32,537 nt of DNA from an uncultured Bacteroidales bacterium (GTDB taxonomy: Bacteria; Bacteroidota; Bacteroidia; Bacteroidales; UBA932): NCBI GenBank assembly GCA_946406275.1, contig CAMJJZ010000007.1, forward strand, positions 1-32,537, in the 5' to 3' direction. Positions 21,944 to 29,723 of this stretch are shown one piece after another; position 1 is the first letter of the stretch, and each line of letters opens with the position of its first letter. A program made the position numbers and the translations under genes. Below the pieces are notes generated by a model that was not told where the DNA came from, did not search any database, and worked only from the letters and a program-made list of their open reading frames with translations.

Positions 21944-23191
21944 ATGAGAAAAGTCTTTATCGCACTGATTGTTTTTTCGGTTGGGCTATTTTTTTCTTGC
22001 CAGAATAATGATTCAAGTGAAGATTCTCAAAGTTCTGCACAAACTGCCAAACCAGTGAAACTTACGAAGAGTCAATTAAAGATTGTTAATACCAACAATG
22101 CCTTTGCTTTCAATCTTTTCGGAGTGTTGAGTGAGATTTGTCCAGGGGATAACTTATTATACTCACCATTGGGCATCCAGTCTGTGCTTTCAATGATGCT
22201 GAATGGTGCCAATGGAGATACATATTCGCAGATTGTCGCGGCATTGGGTTATGAGGACTATACTTTGGAGGACATAAATGGACTATACTCCTTGATGTTG
22301 GATGATCTTTTGAAGATGGATAACAACGTTCATTTTTCAGTTGCCAATGGAGTATGGCTCAATAATATAACTATTAAAGAACAACTACGTTCCACGCTTC
22401 AGACATATTACGGCCCAATAATCAAAAAAACTGATTTTTCCCTACCTGAAACCGTTAATTCCATCAATGACTGGTGTTCAAAAAACACAAACGGAATGAT
22501 AGATTCAATAGTGGAAGAACTGAATACAAATTCATTGGCTCTTTTTTTGAATGCGTTATGCTTTGAAGGAGAATGGTGCCAAAAATTCGATTCTTCAAGA
22601 ACTGTCGATGGAAAGTTCTACTTGGCAGGGGGTCAATCTGTTGATAAGCCATTTATGCATATGAATGCGTTTCTTAGCGCCTCGGAAGTAGATGGAGATA
22701 TAATCTGTACTCTTTCATTTGGCAGAAGTCGCTATCAATTCTATATAGTTTTACCTTCCGGGCAAAATAGCTTCCAACAATTCATTTCTTCTTTCAATGA
22801 AAGTAAGTACCGCGCGCTTTTGGATTCAAGACAATTGTATGACGTCCAACTCTCATTGCCTAAGATATCAATCGATTGCGAAATGTCTGATGCATTGAGT
22901 AGGGCGCTTAAATCTCTAGGCGTTGTTGATGCTTTTAACATCAATACTGCTGATTTTTCAAATTTGTTTACATCAAGAGTTAGTATTGGAACCATAAAGC
23001 AAAAGGCTTTTTTTGAAATTGACGAGAACGGCGCCCGGTTTTCTACATTAACCAGTGGAGAATTGTCGGTTGGGGAGGACTCTCTTTTCGAACCTGAAAA
23101 GATAGAAATCGATGTAAATCGTCCTTTCATTTTTATGATTAGCGAATCCAACTCTGACGCTGTTTTGCTGATGGGCAGTTATGTAAAATAG
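21944..23191 (+). CDS. Serpin lipoprotein
   Basis: 415 residues. Lipoprotein signal (MRKVFIALIVFSVGLFFSCQ, Cys19). Serpin fold markers in order: NNAFAFNLFGVLSE, NLLYSPLGIQSVLSMMLNGA, VANGVWLNN, NALCFEGEWCQKFD, and near the end FFEIDENGARFSTLTSG (hinge of the reactive-centre loop) and VNRPFIFMI. Serpins trap target proteases by inserting the cleaved loop. The hinge keeps Glu and Gly but then has Ala-Arg-Phe where inhibitory serpins usually have small residues, so inhibitory activity is not assured. Position right after a C10 protease in one transcription unit suggests protection from that enzyme or from host proteases; serpins that inhibit cysteine proteases are known. Confidence 0.88.
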   Translation: MRKVFIALIVFSVGLFFSCQNNDSSEDSQSSAQTAKPVKLTKSQLKIVNTNNAFAFNLFGVLSEICPGDNLLYSPLGIQSVLSMMLNGANGDTYSQIVAALGYEDYTLEDINGLYSLMLDDLLKMDNNVHFSVANGVWLNNITIKEQLRSTLQTYYGPIIKKTDFSLPETVNSINDWCSKNTNGMIDSIVEELNTNSLALFLNALCFEGEWCQKFDSSRTVDGKFYLAGGQSVDKPFMHMNAFLSASEVDGDIICTLSFGRSRYQFYIVLPSGQNSFQQFISSFNESKYRALLDSRQLYDVQLSLPKISIDCEMSDALSRALKSLGVVDAFNINTADFSNLFTSRVSIGTIKQKAFFEIDENGARFSTLTSGELSVGEDSLFEPEKIEIDVNRPFIFMISESNSDAVLLMGSYVK

Positions 23192-23213
23192 CCGCTGTCC
23201 CGGCCTTGGGGAG

Positions 23214-23244
23214 TTGGTATTTTGGGATGTTTTTTGTATTTTCG
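23214..23244 (+). promoter_or_regulatory. Possible promoter of ftsB-like copy B operon
   Basis: TTG 23214-23216, a 20-bp spacer and TATTTTCG 23237-23244, one base off the TAnnTTTG box, 17 bp before ATG 23261. It would allow ftsB-folP-mazG-cyd transcription independent of the serpin gene. Confidence 0.45.
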
Positions 23245-23260
23245 CAGAAAACATCGGACT

Positions 23261-23566
23261 ATGGGCATAAAGTGGGACACCCTCAAGCAGAAAGAGCACA
23301 ACTACCTGATTCCCTTCGTGATAGTTGTCACGGCGGTGGTTGCGCTGTGGCTGCTGTTCTTTGCCCACAACAGCGTGCTGTCGTGGATAAAAGCCAGCGT
23401 TGAGGTGAAGAACCAGCAGAAGGAAATGACCCGCCTGCAAAGCGAGATAGACGCTATGGATTCCAGGATTGACAACCTCACAACCAACAAAGACTCCGTA
23501 GAGGCATTCGCCCGCGAAAGGTACCACTTCGCCGCCCCCGGGGACGACGTCTACATTGCAGAATGA
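23261..23566 (+). CDS. FtsB/DivIC-like septum formation initiator, copy B (full length)
   Basis: 101 residues from ATG 23261 (MGIKWDTLKQKEHNYLIPFV). It has the same membrane helix and coiled coil as copy A, with a complete C-terminus (RERYHFAAPGDDVYIAE) of the kind usual in the Bacteroidota family. The protein should be bitopic and act in the divisome with FtsL/FtsQ-type partners (family knowledge). The N-terminal residues and a short coiled-coil patch (SRIDNLTT against ARIESLSS) differ from copy A while the centre is identical in DNA. Its stop overlaps the folP start by 4 bp, so this is the copy integrated in the downstream operon. Confidence 0.82.
   Translation: MGIKWDTLKQKEHNYLIPFVIVVTAVVALWLLFFAHNSVLSWIKASVEVKNQQKEMTRLQSEIDAMDSRIDNLTTNKDSVEAFARERYHFAAPGDDVYIAE
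23285..23533 (+). repeat. Direct repeat B (ftsB-like duplication)
   Basis: Partner of 20068-20316; see that entry for the identity blocks. The two copies bracket the protease-serpin cassette as direct repeats about 3 kb apart, so recombination between them would remove the cassette and leave one ftsB-like gene. Confidence 0.9.
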
Positions 23567-24345
23567 TTACCGTCCTTGGCATAATCAACGTCAACGAGGA
23601 CTCCTTCTTCCCGGGTTCCCGGACCACGGCGGAAGGCGCTGCGCTGAGGGCCGCCCAGATGCTTCTGGAGGGGGCCGATATCATTGACATAGGCGCTGCC
23701 AGCACCCGCCCCGGAGCCGGCCTCATGAGCGAAAGGGAGGAATGGAAGCGCCTGGAACCGGCCCTCCTCTCTATCCGGAAAGCTTTCCCGGACGCCAAAC
23801 TTTCCATAGACACATACAACAGCGGCACCATCCGCAGGGCGTACGATACAATCGGCCCAATAATCGTCAACGATATTAGCGCCGGGGCGCTGGACAAGGG
23901 AATGCTCCCGCTGGTGGGAAAGCTTGGCCTCCAGTACATTGCCATGCACATGAGGGGAACGCCCATGACCATGATGGGCATGACCCAGTACGATGACGTT
24001 GTAACCGCCGTCAAGGGCTATTTCTGGGAATTCACCGGGAAGGCGCAGGACTATGGCATAAAGGACTGGATCCTGGACCCCGGCTTCGGTTTTGCAAAGA
24101 CCGTCCGGCAGAACTACCAGCTGCTCTCCCGCCTGCATGAGCTCAAGGACATAGGCCGCCCCATCCTTGCCGGCGTGTCCCGCAAGAGCATGATATACAA
24201 GCTCCTGGACATTACCCCGGAAGAGGCCCTTCCGGCCACGCAGGTAGTACACTACAAGGCCCTTGAAGAGGGCGCAACGCTCCTTCGCGTGCATGACGTG
24301 GCAGAGGCCCGCCGCACCGTTAAACTGTTCGAATCACTTCACTGA
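23563..24345 (+). CDS. folP: Dihydropteroate synthase
   Basis: 260 residues. Joins p-aminobenzoate and dihydropterin pyrophosphate in folate synthesis; the sulfonamide target. Motifs: VLGIINVNEDSFFPGSR (usual form GIxNxTPDSF, here NED), DIIDIGAASTRPGA, NDISAGALDKGMLP, DPGFGFAKT and GVSRKSMIYKLL. The start overlaps the preceding ftsB-like gene, and the stop overlaps mazG by 1 bp. It is slightly short but complete. The NED in place of TPD in the first loop is a variation and does not change the assignment. Confidence 0.93.
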   Translation: MITVLGIINVNEDSFFPGSRTTAEGAALRAAQMLLEGADIIDIGAASTRPGAGLMSEREEWKRLEPALLSIRKAFPDAKLSIDTYNSGTIRRAYDTIGPIIVNDISAGALDKGMLPLVGKLGLQYIAMHMRGTPMTMMGMTQYDDVVTAVKGYFWEFTGKAQDYGIKDWILDPGFGFAKTVRQNYQLLSRLHELKDIGRPILAGVSRKSMIYKLLDITPEEALPATQVVHYKALEEGATLLRVHDVAEARRTVKLFESLH

Positions 24346-25136
24346 TGCATACAAGAGAGGAAAAGACAGAGGCCTTTGGCAGGCTTCTGGATATTATGGA
24401 CACCCTCCGGGAGAAATGCCCCTGGAACGCAGAACAGACCTTTGACTCCATACGCCGCCTTACGGAAGAGGAGGTGTATGAGCTGAGCGACTCCATCCTT
24501 GAAGGAGACCGGCAGGCTACCGCCAAGGAGATAGGAGACCTCCTTTACCATATGGTCTTCTATGCCCGGATGGGCCAGGAGGAAGGCGCCTTCGACATTG
24601 CCGACAGCATTGGCAAGGTGTGCGACAAGATGGTCTTCCGCCATCCCCACGTGTTTGGTCCGGACGCCGGAAAGGAAACATCGGCCAAAGAGATTGCCGA
24701 TACCTGGGAGCTGGTGAAAGCCAAAGAAAAAGGCGGCAACAAGAGGGTCATGGACGGTATTCCAAAGACGATGCCGGCCCTTCTCAAGGCCCTTTCCCTG
24801 CAGGAAAAAGCACGCGGCTGCGGCTTTGACTGGGAAAAGAAGGAAGACGTCTGGGACAAAGTTAAGGAAGAGGTAGGAGAGGTGTCTGAAGCTGTTGCCG
24901 ATGGCACTCCGGAAAAGATGGAGATGGAGTTCGGGGACCTTATGTTCGCGGTGATAAACGCCGCCCGCTTGTACGGAGTGGACCCGGAGAACGCCCTCAA
25001 CCGCTCCAGCGAAAAGTTCCGCCGCCGCTTCACCTACCTGGAGGAGCAGACCATCCGCAAAGGCCTCCGTTTCAGCGACCTCACGCTTGCGGAAATGGAC
25101 GCCATCTGGGACGAGGCCAAGGCTAAAGGGCTGTAA
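24345..25136 (+). CDS. mazG: Nucleoside triphosphate pyrophosphohydrolase MazG
   Basis: 263 residues. All-alpha NTP pyrophosphatase that clears noncanonical or excess NTPs. Two MazG repeats: first with LREKCPWNAEQTFDSIRRLT and EEVYELSDSILEGD followed by EIGDLLYHMVFYARM; second with VKEEVGEVSEAVADG and FGDLMFAVINAARLYGVDPE. The ExxE...ExxD metal ligands are visible in both. The ending RRRFTYLEEQTIRKG is typical. It lies in the folP operon with a 1-bp overlap upstream and a 2-bp gap to the DUF4492 gene. Confidence 0.93.
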   Translation: MHTREEKTEAFGRLLDIMDTLREKCPWNAEQTFDSIRRLTEEEVYELSDSILEGDRQATAKEIGDLLYHMVFYARMGQEEGAFDIADSIGKVCDKMVFRHPHVFGPDAGKETSAKEIADTWELVKAKEKGGNKRVMDGIPKTMPALLKALSLQEKARGCGFDWEKKEDVWDKVKEEVGEVSEAVADGTPEKMEMEFGDLMFAVINAARLYGVDPENALNRSSEKFRRRFTYLEEQTIRKGLRFSDLTLAEMDAIWDEAKAKGL

Positions 25137-25138
25137 GC

Positions 25139-25381
25139 ATGGCATCGCGCCCCGGCATATTTTCCTTCTTCTCCTCCCTTTACCGGGACGGATTCAGGAA
25201 CATGACCTGGGGGAAGCCGCTAGTCTGGCTCATTATCCTCAAACTCATAATACTGTTCGCCATACTTCGCGTATTCTTCTTCAAGCCCGCCATGCGCGGA
25301 CTCACTGATGAACAGAAGAGCGAGGTTGTGGGCGAACGCCTTACCCAACCGCAAAGCACTGAAATACTAATAACCGAATAA
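25139..25381 (+). CDS. DUF4492 small membrane protein
   Basis: 80 residues. Short N-terminal segment with FSFFSSLYRDGFRNMTWGKP, then one membrane helix (LVWLIILKLIILFAILRVFF) and a charged tail. This pattern is DUF4492, a small protein regularly encoded just before cydA in Bacteroidota. By analogy to small subunits such as CydX it may accompany the bd oxidase, but that is inference. It starts 2 bp after mazG and ends 4 bp before cydA. Confidence 0.8.
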   Translation: MASRPGIFSFFSSLYRDGFRNMTWGKPLVWLIILKLIILFAILRVFFFKPAMRGLTDEQKSEVVGERLTQPQSTEILITE

Positions 25382-25385
25382 TACT

Positions 25386-26873
25386 ATGGACGTAGTAATC
25401 TGGTCGCGAATACAGTTCGCCATGACAGCCGCCTACCACTGGCTGTTTGTACCGCTCACCCTGGGCCTTGCCCTGGTGATGGCGGTGATGGAAACCATCT
25501 ACGTGGTCAAGAAGGACGAGTTCTGGAAAAAGACCGCGCAGTTCTGGATCAAGCTATTCGCCGTGAACTTTGCCGTTGGCATTGCAACCGGCATTATTCT
25601 GGAGTTCGAGTTCGGCACCAACTGGAGCAACTATTCCTGGATGGTGGGAGACATGTTCGGGGCTCCGCTTGCCATAGAAGGCATCCTGGCCTTCTTCATG
25701 GAGGCCACTTTCTTTGCCGTGATGTTCTTCGGCTGGAACAAGGTGAGCCCCAGGTTCCACCTGGCCTCTACCTGGCTCACAGGAATAGGCGCCACCATTA
25801 GCGCCTACTGGATCCTGGTTGCCAACGGCTGGATGCAGAACCCCGTGGGAACAACCTTCAATCCGGACACCGTGCGCAGTGAGATGGCATCGGCCGCGGC
25901 ATTCTGGGAGGTGATTACCAATCCCGTGGCGGTGAGCAAGTTCTGCCACGCCGTAACCAGCGGCTGGGTGACCGGCGGCATATTCGTGGTTGGTGTAAGT
26001 GCCTGGTACTTACTTAAAAACAGGCATAGTGAATTTGCCCGCAAGAGCATGCTTGTGGGTGCAATCGTGGGCCTTGTGGGCTCCGGAGCCGTGATGCTTT
26101 CCGGCGATTCCTCCGGCGTTCATGCCGCAGAATTCCAGCCCATGAAGCTGGCGGCGGCGGAGGGCCTGCAGGACGGCGGTAACGGCGCGGCCTTTACCAT
26201 CGTCCCCGGAATAAAGGTCCCCAAGATGCTGTCCATCCTTGCCACGCACGATGTTAATGGCTTCGTGCCCGGCATCAACGATATCCTGAACGGATACACT
26301 GACAACGACGGCAACGTAATCCCTTCAGTAGCCGATAAGATGGCTATGGGCCGCCAGGCACTGGATGCCCTTGCGGTATACCGCGGCTCCGACGAACCGG
26401 CGGTGAAGGCTCTGGCAAAGGAGGTAATCGACGCCAACGTCCAATACATGGGCTACGGCCATCTGGAGAAGCCCGAAGACGTTATCCCGCCCGTGGGCGT
26501 GGTGTTCTGGAGCTTCCGCCTCATGATTGGCTTCGGTATGCTCATAGCCCTGGTGCTTCTTTTGACCCTCATTGCCGTATGGAAGGATAAGCTGAGCTCC
26601 TGGAAGTGGCTGCTGTGGGCCGCCATAGTGTGCATTCCTCTTGCCTACATTACCGGCCAGTGCGGTTGGATTGTGGCGGAGGTTGGCCGCCAGCCCTGGA
26701 CCATCCAGGGTCTGCTGCCCGTGAACGTGGCAATCTCCAGCCTCAGCGCCGGAGCGGTTAAAACCACGTTCTTCGTGTTTGTTGCGGTATTCGCGCTATT
26801 CCTTGTCATTGAAATCCGCATTATGCTGCGCGCCATTGGCAAGGGCCCCGAAGTTGAACCTGAAAACATCTAG
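25386..26873 (+). CDS. cydA: Cytochrome bd ubiquinol oxidase subunit I
   Basis: 495 residues, many membrane helices. Quinol-oxidising subunit that carries hemes b558, b595 and d; reduces O2 to water at low oxygen. Landmarks: start with SRIQFAMTAAYHWLFVPLTL (heme ligand His in YHW), SKFCHAVTSGWVTGG (second His ligand region), the quinol loop in the middle, and GQCGWIVAEVGRQPWTIQGL near the C-terminus. Length is typical. It is followed by cydB after 3 bp. In anaerobes of this order it serves for oxygen scavenging or nanaerobic respiration (family knowledge). Confidence 0.96.
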   Translation: MDVVIWSRIQFAMTAAYHWLFVPLTLGLALVMAVMETIYVVKKDEFWKKTAQFWIKLFAVNFAVGIATGIILEFEFGTNWSNYSWMVGDMFGAPLAIEGILAFFMEATFFAVMFFGWNKVSPRFHLASTWLTGIGATISAYWILVANGWMQNPVGTTFNPDTVRSEMASAAAFWEVITNPVAVSKFCHAVTSGWVTGGIFVVGVSAWYLLKNRHSEFARKSMLVGAIVGLVGSGAVMLSGDSSGVHAAEFQPMKLAAAEGLQDGGNGAAFTIVPGIKVPKMLSILATHDVNGFVPGINDILNGYTDNDGNVIPSVADKMAMGRQALDALAVYRGSDEPAVKALAKEVIDANVQYMGYGHLEKPEDVIPPVGVVFWSFRLMIGFGMLIALVLLLTLIAVWKDKLSSWKWLLWAAIVCIPLAYITGQCGWIVAEVGRQPWTIQGLLPVNVAISSLSAGAVKTTFFVFVAVFALFLVIEIRIMLRAIGKGPEVEPENI

Positions 26874-26876
26874 GCC

Positions 26877-28016
26877 ATGACATACGAATTCTTACAGAAC
26901 TACTGGTGGGTGCTCATCGCCCTCCTCGGCGGACTTCTTGTGGCCCTGATGTTCGTGCAGGGCGCCAACCTTCACCTTGGCAACCGTGTTCTCACTGATA
27001 CACAGAAGCGCATGATCCTCAACTCCACCGGACGCAAGTGGGAGCTTACTTTCACAACTCTTGTCACGTTCGGCGGCGCTTTCTTCGCCTCGTTCCCGCT
27101 GTTCTACAGCACCAGCTTCGGCGGCGCGTACTGGGTATGGGTGCTGCTTCTGATCACTTTCGTGTTCCAGGCCGTGGCCTATGAGTTCCAGAACAAGAAG
27201 GAGAATCTCTTGGGCGTAAAGGGCTTCCGCGTAGCCCTCATGGTAAACGGCATCCTGGCCCCGTTCCTGGTGGGAACGGCCGTGGGAACGTTCTTCACCG
27301 GATCTGATTTCACCGTGAACAAGATAGCCATCGCAGACCCCTCCGCTCCGGTAATAAGCACCTGGGGCAGCGGCTGGCACGGCCTTGAGGCCCTTGGCCA
27401 GTACCACGCCGTACTGCTTGGCGTCACTCTGATGTTCCTTGCGGCTATCCTGGGCTCCCTCTATGTACTCAATAATGTTGACGATGACGCCATCCACGCC
27501 CAGATGAGGCGGACCATCAGGATGAGCATAGTTCCCTTCCTGTTCTTCTTCCTCTCCTGGACGGTGATCCTCCTTGTAAGCAAGGGATATGCAGTGGACA
27601 ATGCGGGAGTGGTTTCTCTTGAGCCGTTCAAGTACTGGCACAACCTTCTGGCCATGCCTGCAGTGCTTGTAATGCTGCTTGTGGGTGTTGTTCTGGTGCT
27701 GGTGTCCCTGTGGTTTGGCGCGTTCTCACAGTCCCGCAAGGGAATCTGGTTTGCCATGCCCGGCACCGTGCTGGTAGTGATGGCGGTGTTCTTCCTTGCA
27801 GGCTTCAACGGTACTGCATACTACCCTTCCAGCACAGACCTGCAGAGCTCGTTAACCATACGCAACAGCTCTTCAAGCTACTTCACGCTGCAGGTAATGT
27901 CCTGGGTGTCGCTCCTCATACCGTTTGTAGTGGCATACATCGCCTACGCCTGGCACGCCATGGACCGCAAGAAGATCACGGCCGACGAGATAGAGGGCAC
28001 AGAACACAAGTATTAG
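26877..28016 (+). CDS. cydB: Cytochrome bd ubiquinol oxidase subunit II
   Basis: 379 residues with about eight membrane helices; it stabilises CydA and the heme pocket. The N-terminus is MTYEFLQNYWWVLIALLGGL, with the CydB-type segment FVQGANLHLGNRVLTDTQKR (usual form DGFDLG). Later come SFGGAYWVWVLLLITFVFQA and SCWTVILL-like helices. It ends with a short charged tail. The stop overlaps the convergent nucleotidase stop by 4 bp, so no room is left for a terminator between them. Confidence 0.93.
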   Translation: MTYEFLQNYWWVLIALLGGLLVALMFVQGANLHLGNRVLTDTQKRMILNSTGRKWELTFTTLVTFGGAFFASFPLFYSTSFGGAYWVWVLLLITFVFQAVAYEFQNKKENLLGVKGFRVALMVNGILAPFLVGTAVGTFFTGSDFTVNKIAIADPSAPVISTWGSGWHGLEALGQYHAVLLGVTLMFLAAILGSLYVLNNVDDDAIHAQMRRTIRMSIVPFLFFFLSWTVILLVSKGYAVDNAGVVSLEPFKYWHNLLAMPAVLVMLLVGVVLVLVSLWFGAFSQSRKGIWFAMPGTVLVVMAVFFLAGFNGTAYYPSSTDLQSSLTIRNSSSSYFTLQVMSWVSLLIPFVVAYIAYAWHAMDRKKITADEIEGTEHKY

Positions 28017-29713
28017 TTAAGGATAAAATGCGGCTCCGTGTCTATGGAAAGGAGGCCGCCGGAGGCGGCGGACTCGGCACGGAGGACGTTCACGGCGCTA
28101 ACGTTGTCTACTAGGTGGTTGGAAAGGAGCCTGTCCGTTCCGTTCCACTCTATGAGGGGATTGGGAATGCCGGTATAGTAGTCCGTGCGCTCCGTTATGG
28201 CGAGGTACTCGCTTACGGCAAGAATGAGTGTGCGTGAGGCCCAGTCATCGATCCACTTTTTATTCTGGTATATCACGGTGCCGTCCTTCCTTAGGGAGTG
28301 GACGGCATAGGTGCTATATGTGTCGTAGACGGTTTGGGTATAATAGCAGTCTATGCCGGTCATGCGGGAGAAGAGGGCTTCTCCGCCGCTTGTCATTGAA
28401 TACTCAAATAGCTTCAGCAGGTCTGCGTATGTGATACGGTACACATACGTAGTGTTGCTGAACGGGAACATCTCGTATACATCGGCAACGGTTATTTCCC
28501 TGGTGGCCTGCCCGTTCAGGGGAAAGGAGGTGCGGATGCCGCCGGCATTTACGAATGAGACGTCGGCCTCACCTACACGCCGGAGAATATCGCACATCCA
28601 GTTGCCCATGACGGATGCGCGGGTTCCGCTACCGTTGAGATAATAGGTTGTGGCATTGGCGTTTATGTAGCCGATTACCTCGTTCTGCTGGGCGGCGGTG
28701 GCCTGGAGGGCATAGTCGGATACGGCAAGGATGTCATCGTCAAGGTCCGATGAAGAAACCTCCTTGATGGACATATTCTTGATTCCGCCGAAGGAGATTC
28801 CGCCGCTTTGGTCAATGTAGAATTTGAGATCGGCGGATGCATAGTGCTCGCAGTACCTGCCTCCCTGGAAATAATGCAGGCCCCACTCCGTCTTGCCGGA
28901 CATGGTACGATGCGAATGCCCACCCAGGACAAGGTCTATGACGGTGCTGCGGCCAAGAGCGGCGGCAACTTCGTCGGCCGCACCGTGGGCCAGGAGGACG
29001 GTAGCATCGCAGGCGCCGGAGGATTCAAGTTCCGCTGCGATGTTGTTGGCTATAGTGTAATCGGCCTTTATGGAATAGCCCTTGCCTGCGAACTGGGTGG
29101 TGATTATGCTGCTTCCGTAATTGACGGCAAAGCCCACGACGCCTATCTTTACCGGGATGGTCTCACCCTTGGTGTTGACGGCGGTTTTCTCCACTATCAC
29201 ATAGTCCCTGGTACGGGTAACGCGCTTATCGTCCTGATACAGATTGGCGCAGAGAACGGGGACCTGGTTATCGCAGTTCTTTCCTTCCCATACGTAGTCC
29301 GGAACAGTGGCGTCTGCGTCTACGGTATTCTCTATGCCCCAGTCAAATTCGTGGTTTCCAAGGGCAACGGCATCGTAATCCATTTTGTCCAGGCACATAA
29401 ACACAGGCTCTCCGGAAAGGAGGTTGGAAACGCTTGCTCCCTGATACAGGTCTCCGCCGTCAAGGAGCAGGAGCCTGTCTTTGCGGTAGCTCTCTCCGCG
29501 GCCGCGGACGTCCTTGACCTTATTTGCGATATAGGCCATTCCGTAATGGACGGTACCGTTGTTGTCCGTACTCAGGATATGACCATGGATATCCGTGGTT
29601 TCTATCAGGGGCAGGGTATATTCTCCCGCCTTACTATCCTGAGACTGCGGTCCGTCTGCAACGCACGATACAAAAAGTACCGTGGCAATTGCAAATGAGA
29701 ATGGTCTAATCAT
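28013..29713 (-). CDS. 5'-nucleotidase / UDP-sugar hydrolase-like metallophosphatase lipoprotein
   Basis: 566 residues. Lipoprotein signal (MIRPFSFAIATVLFVSCVAD). N-terminal metallophosphatase domain with the dimetal ligands in ETTDIHGHI, LLDGGDLYQGA, ALGNHEFDWGIEN, LLAHGAADE and LGGHSHRTMSG. C-terminal 5'-nucleotidase domain (about residues 350-540) with GNWMCDILRRVGEADVSFVN, AGGIRTSFPLNG and the aromatic FPFSNTTYVYRITYADLL region. It should act in the periplasm or at the cell surface to dephosphorylate nucleotides for salvage. It begins 10 bp after the FGE-fold lipoprotein gene, so the two are co-transcribed. Substrate range is unknown. Confidence 0.9.
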   Translation of the reverse strand: MIRPFSFAIATVLFVSCVADGPQSQDSKAGEYTLPLIETTDIHGHILSTDNNGTVHYGMAYIANKVKDVRGRGESYRKDRLLLLDGGDLYQGASVSNLLSGEPVFMCLDKMDYDAVALGNHEFDWGIENTVDADATVPDYVWEGKNCDNQVPVLCANLYQDDKRVTRTRDYVIVEKTAVNTKGETIPVKIGVVGFAVNYGSSIITTQFAGKGYSIKADYTIANNIAAELESSGACDATVLLAHGAADEVAAALGRSTVIDLVLGGHSHRTMSGKTEWGLHYFQGGRYCEHYASADLKFYIDQSGGISFGGIKNMSIKEVSSSDLDDDILAVSDYALQATAAQQNEVIGYINANATTYYLNGSGTRASVMGNWMCDILRRVGEADVSFVNAGGIRTSFPLNGQATREITVADVYEMFPFSNTTYVYRITYADLLKLFEYSMTSGGEALFSRMTGIDCYYTQTVYDTYSTYAVHSLRKDGTVIYQNKKWIDDWASRTLILAVSEYLAITERTDYYTGIPNPLIEWNGTDRLLSNHLVDNVSAVNVLRAESAASGGLLSIDTEPHFILN

Positions 29714-29723
29714 GGCAGCCGTT

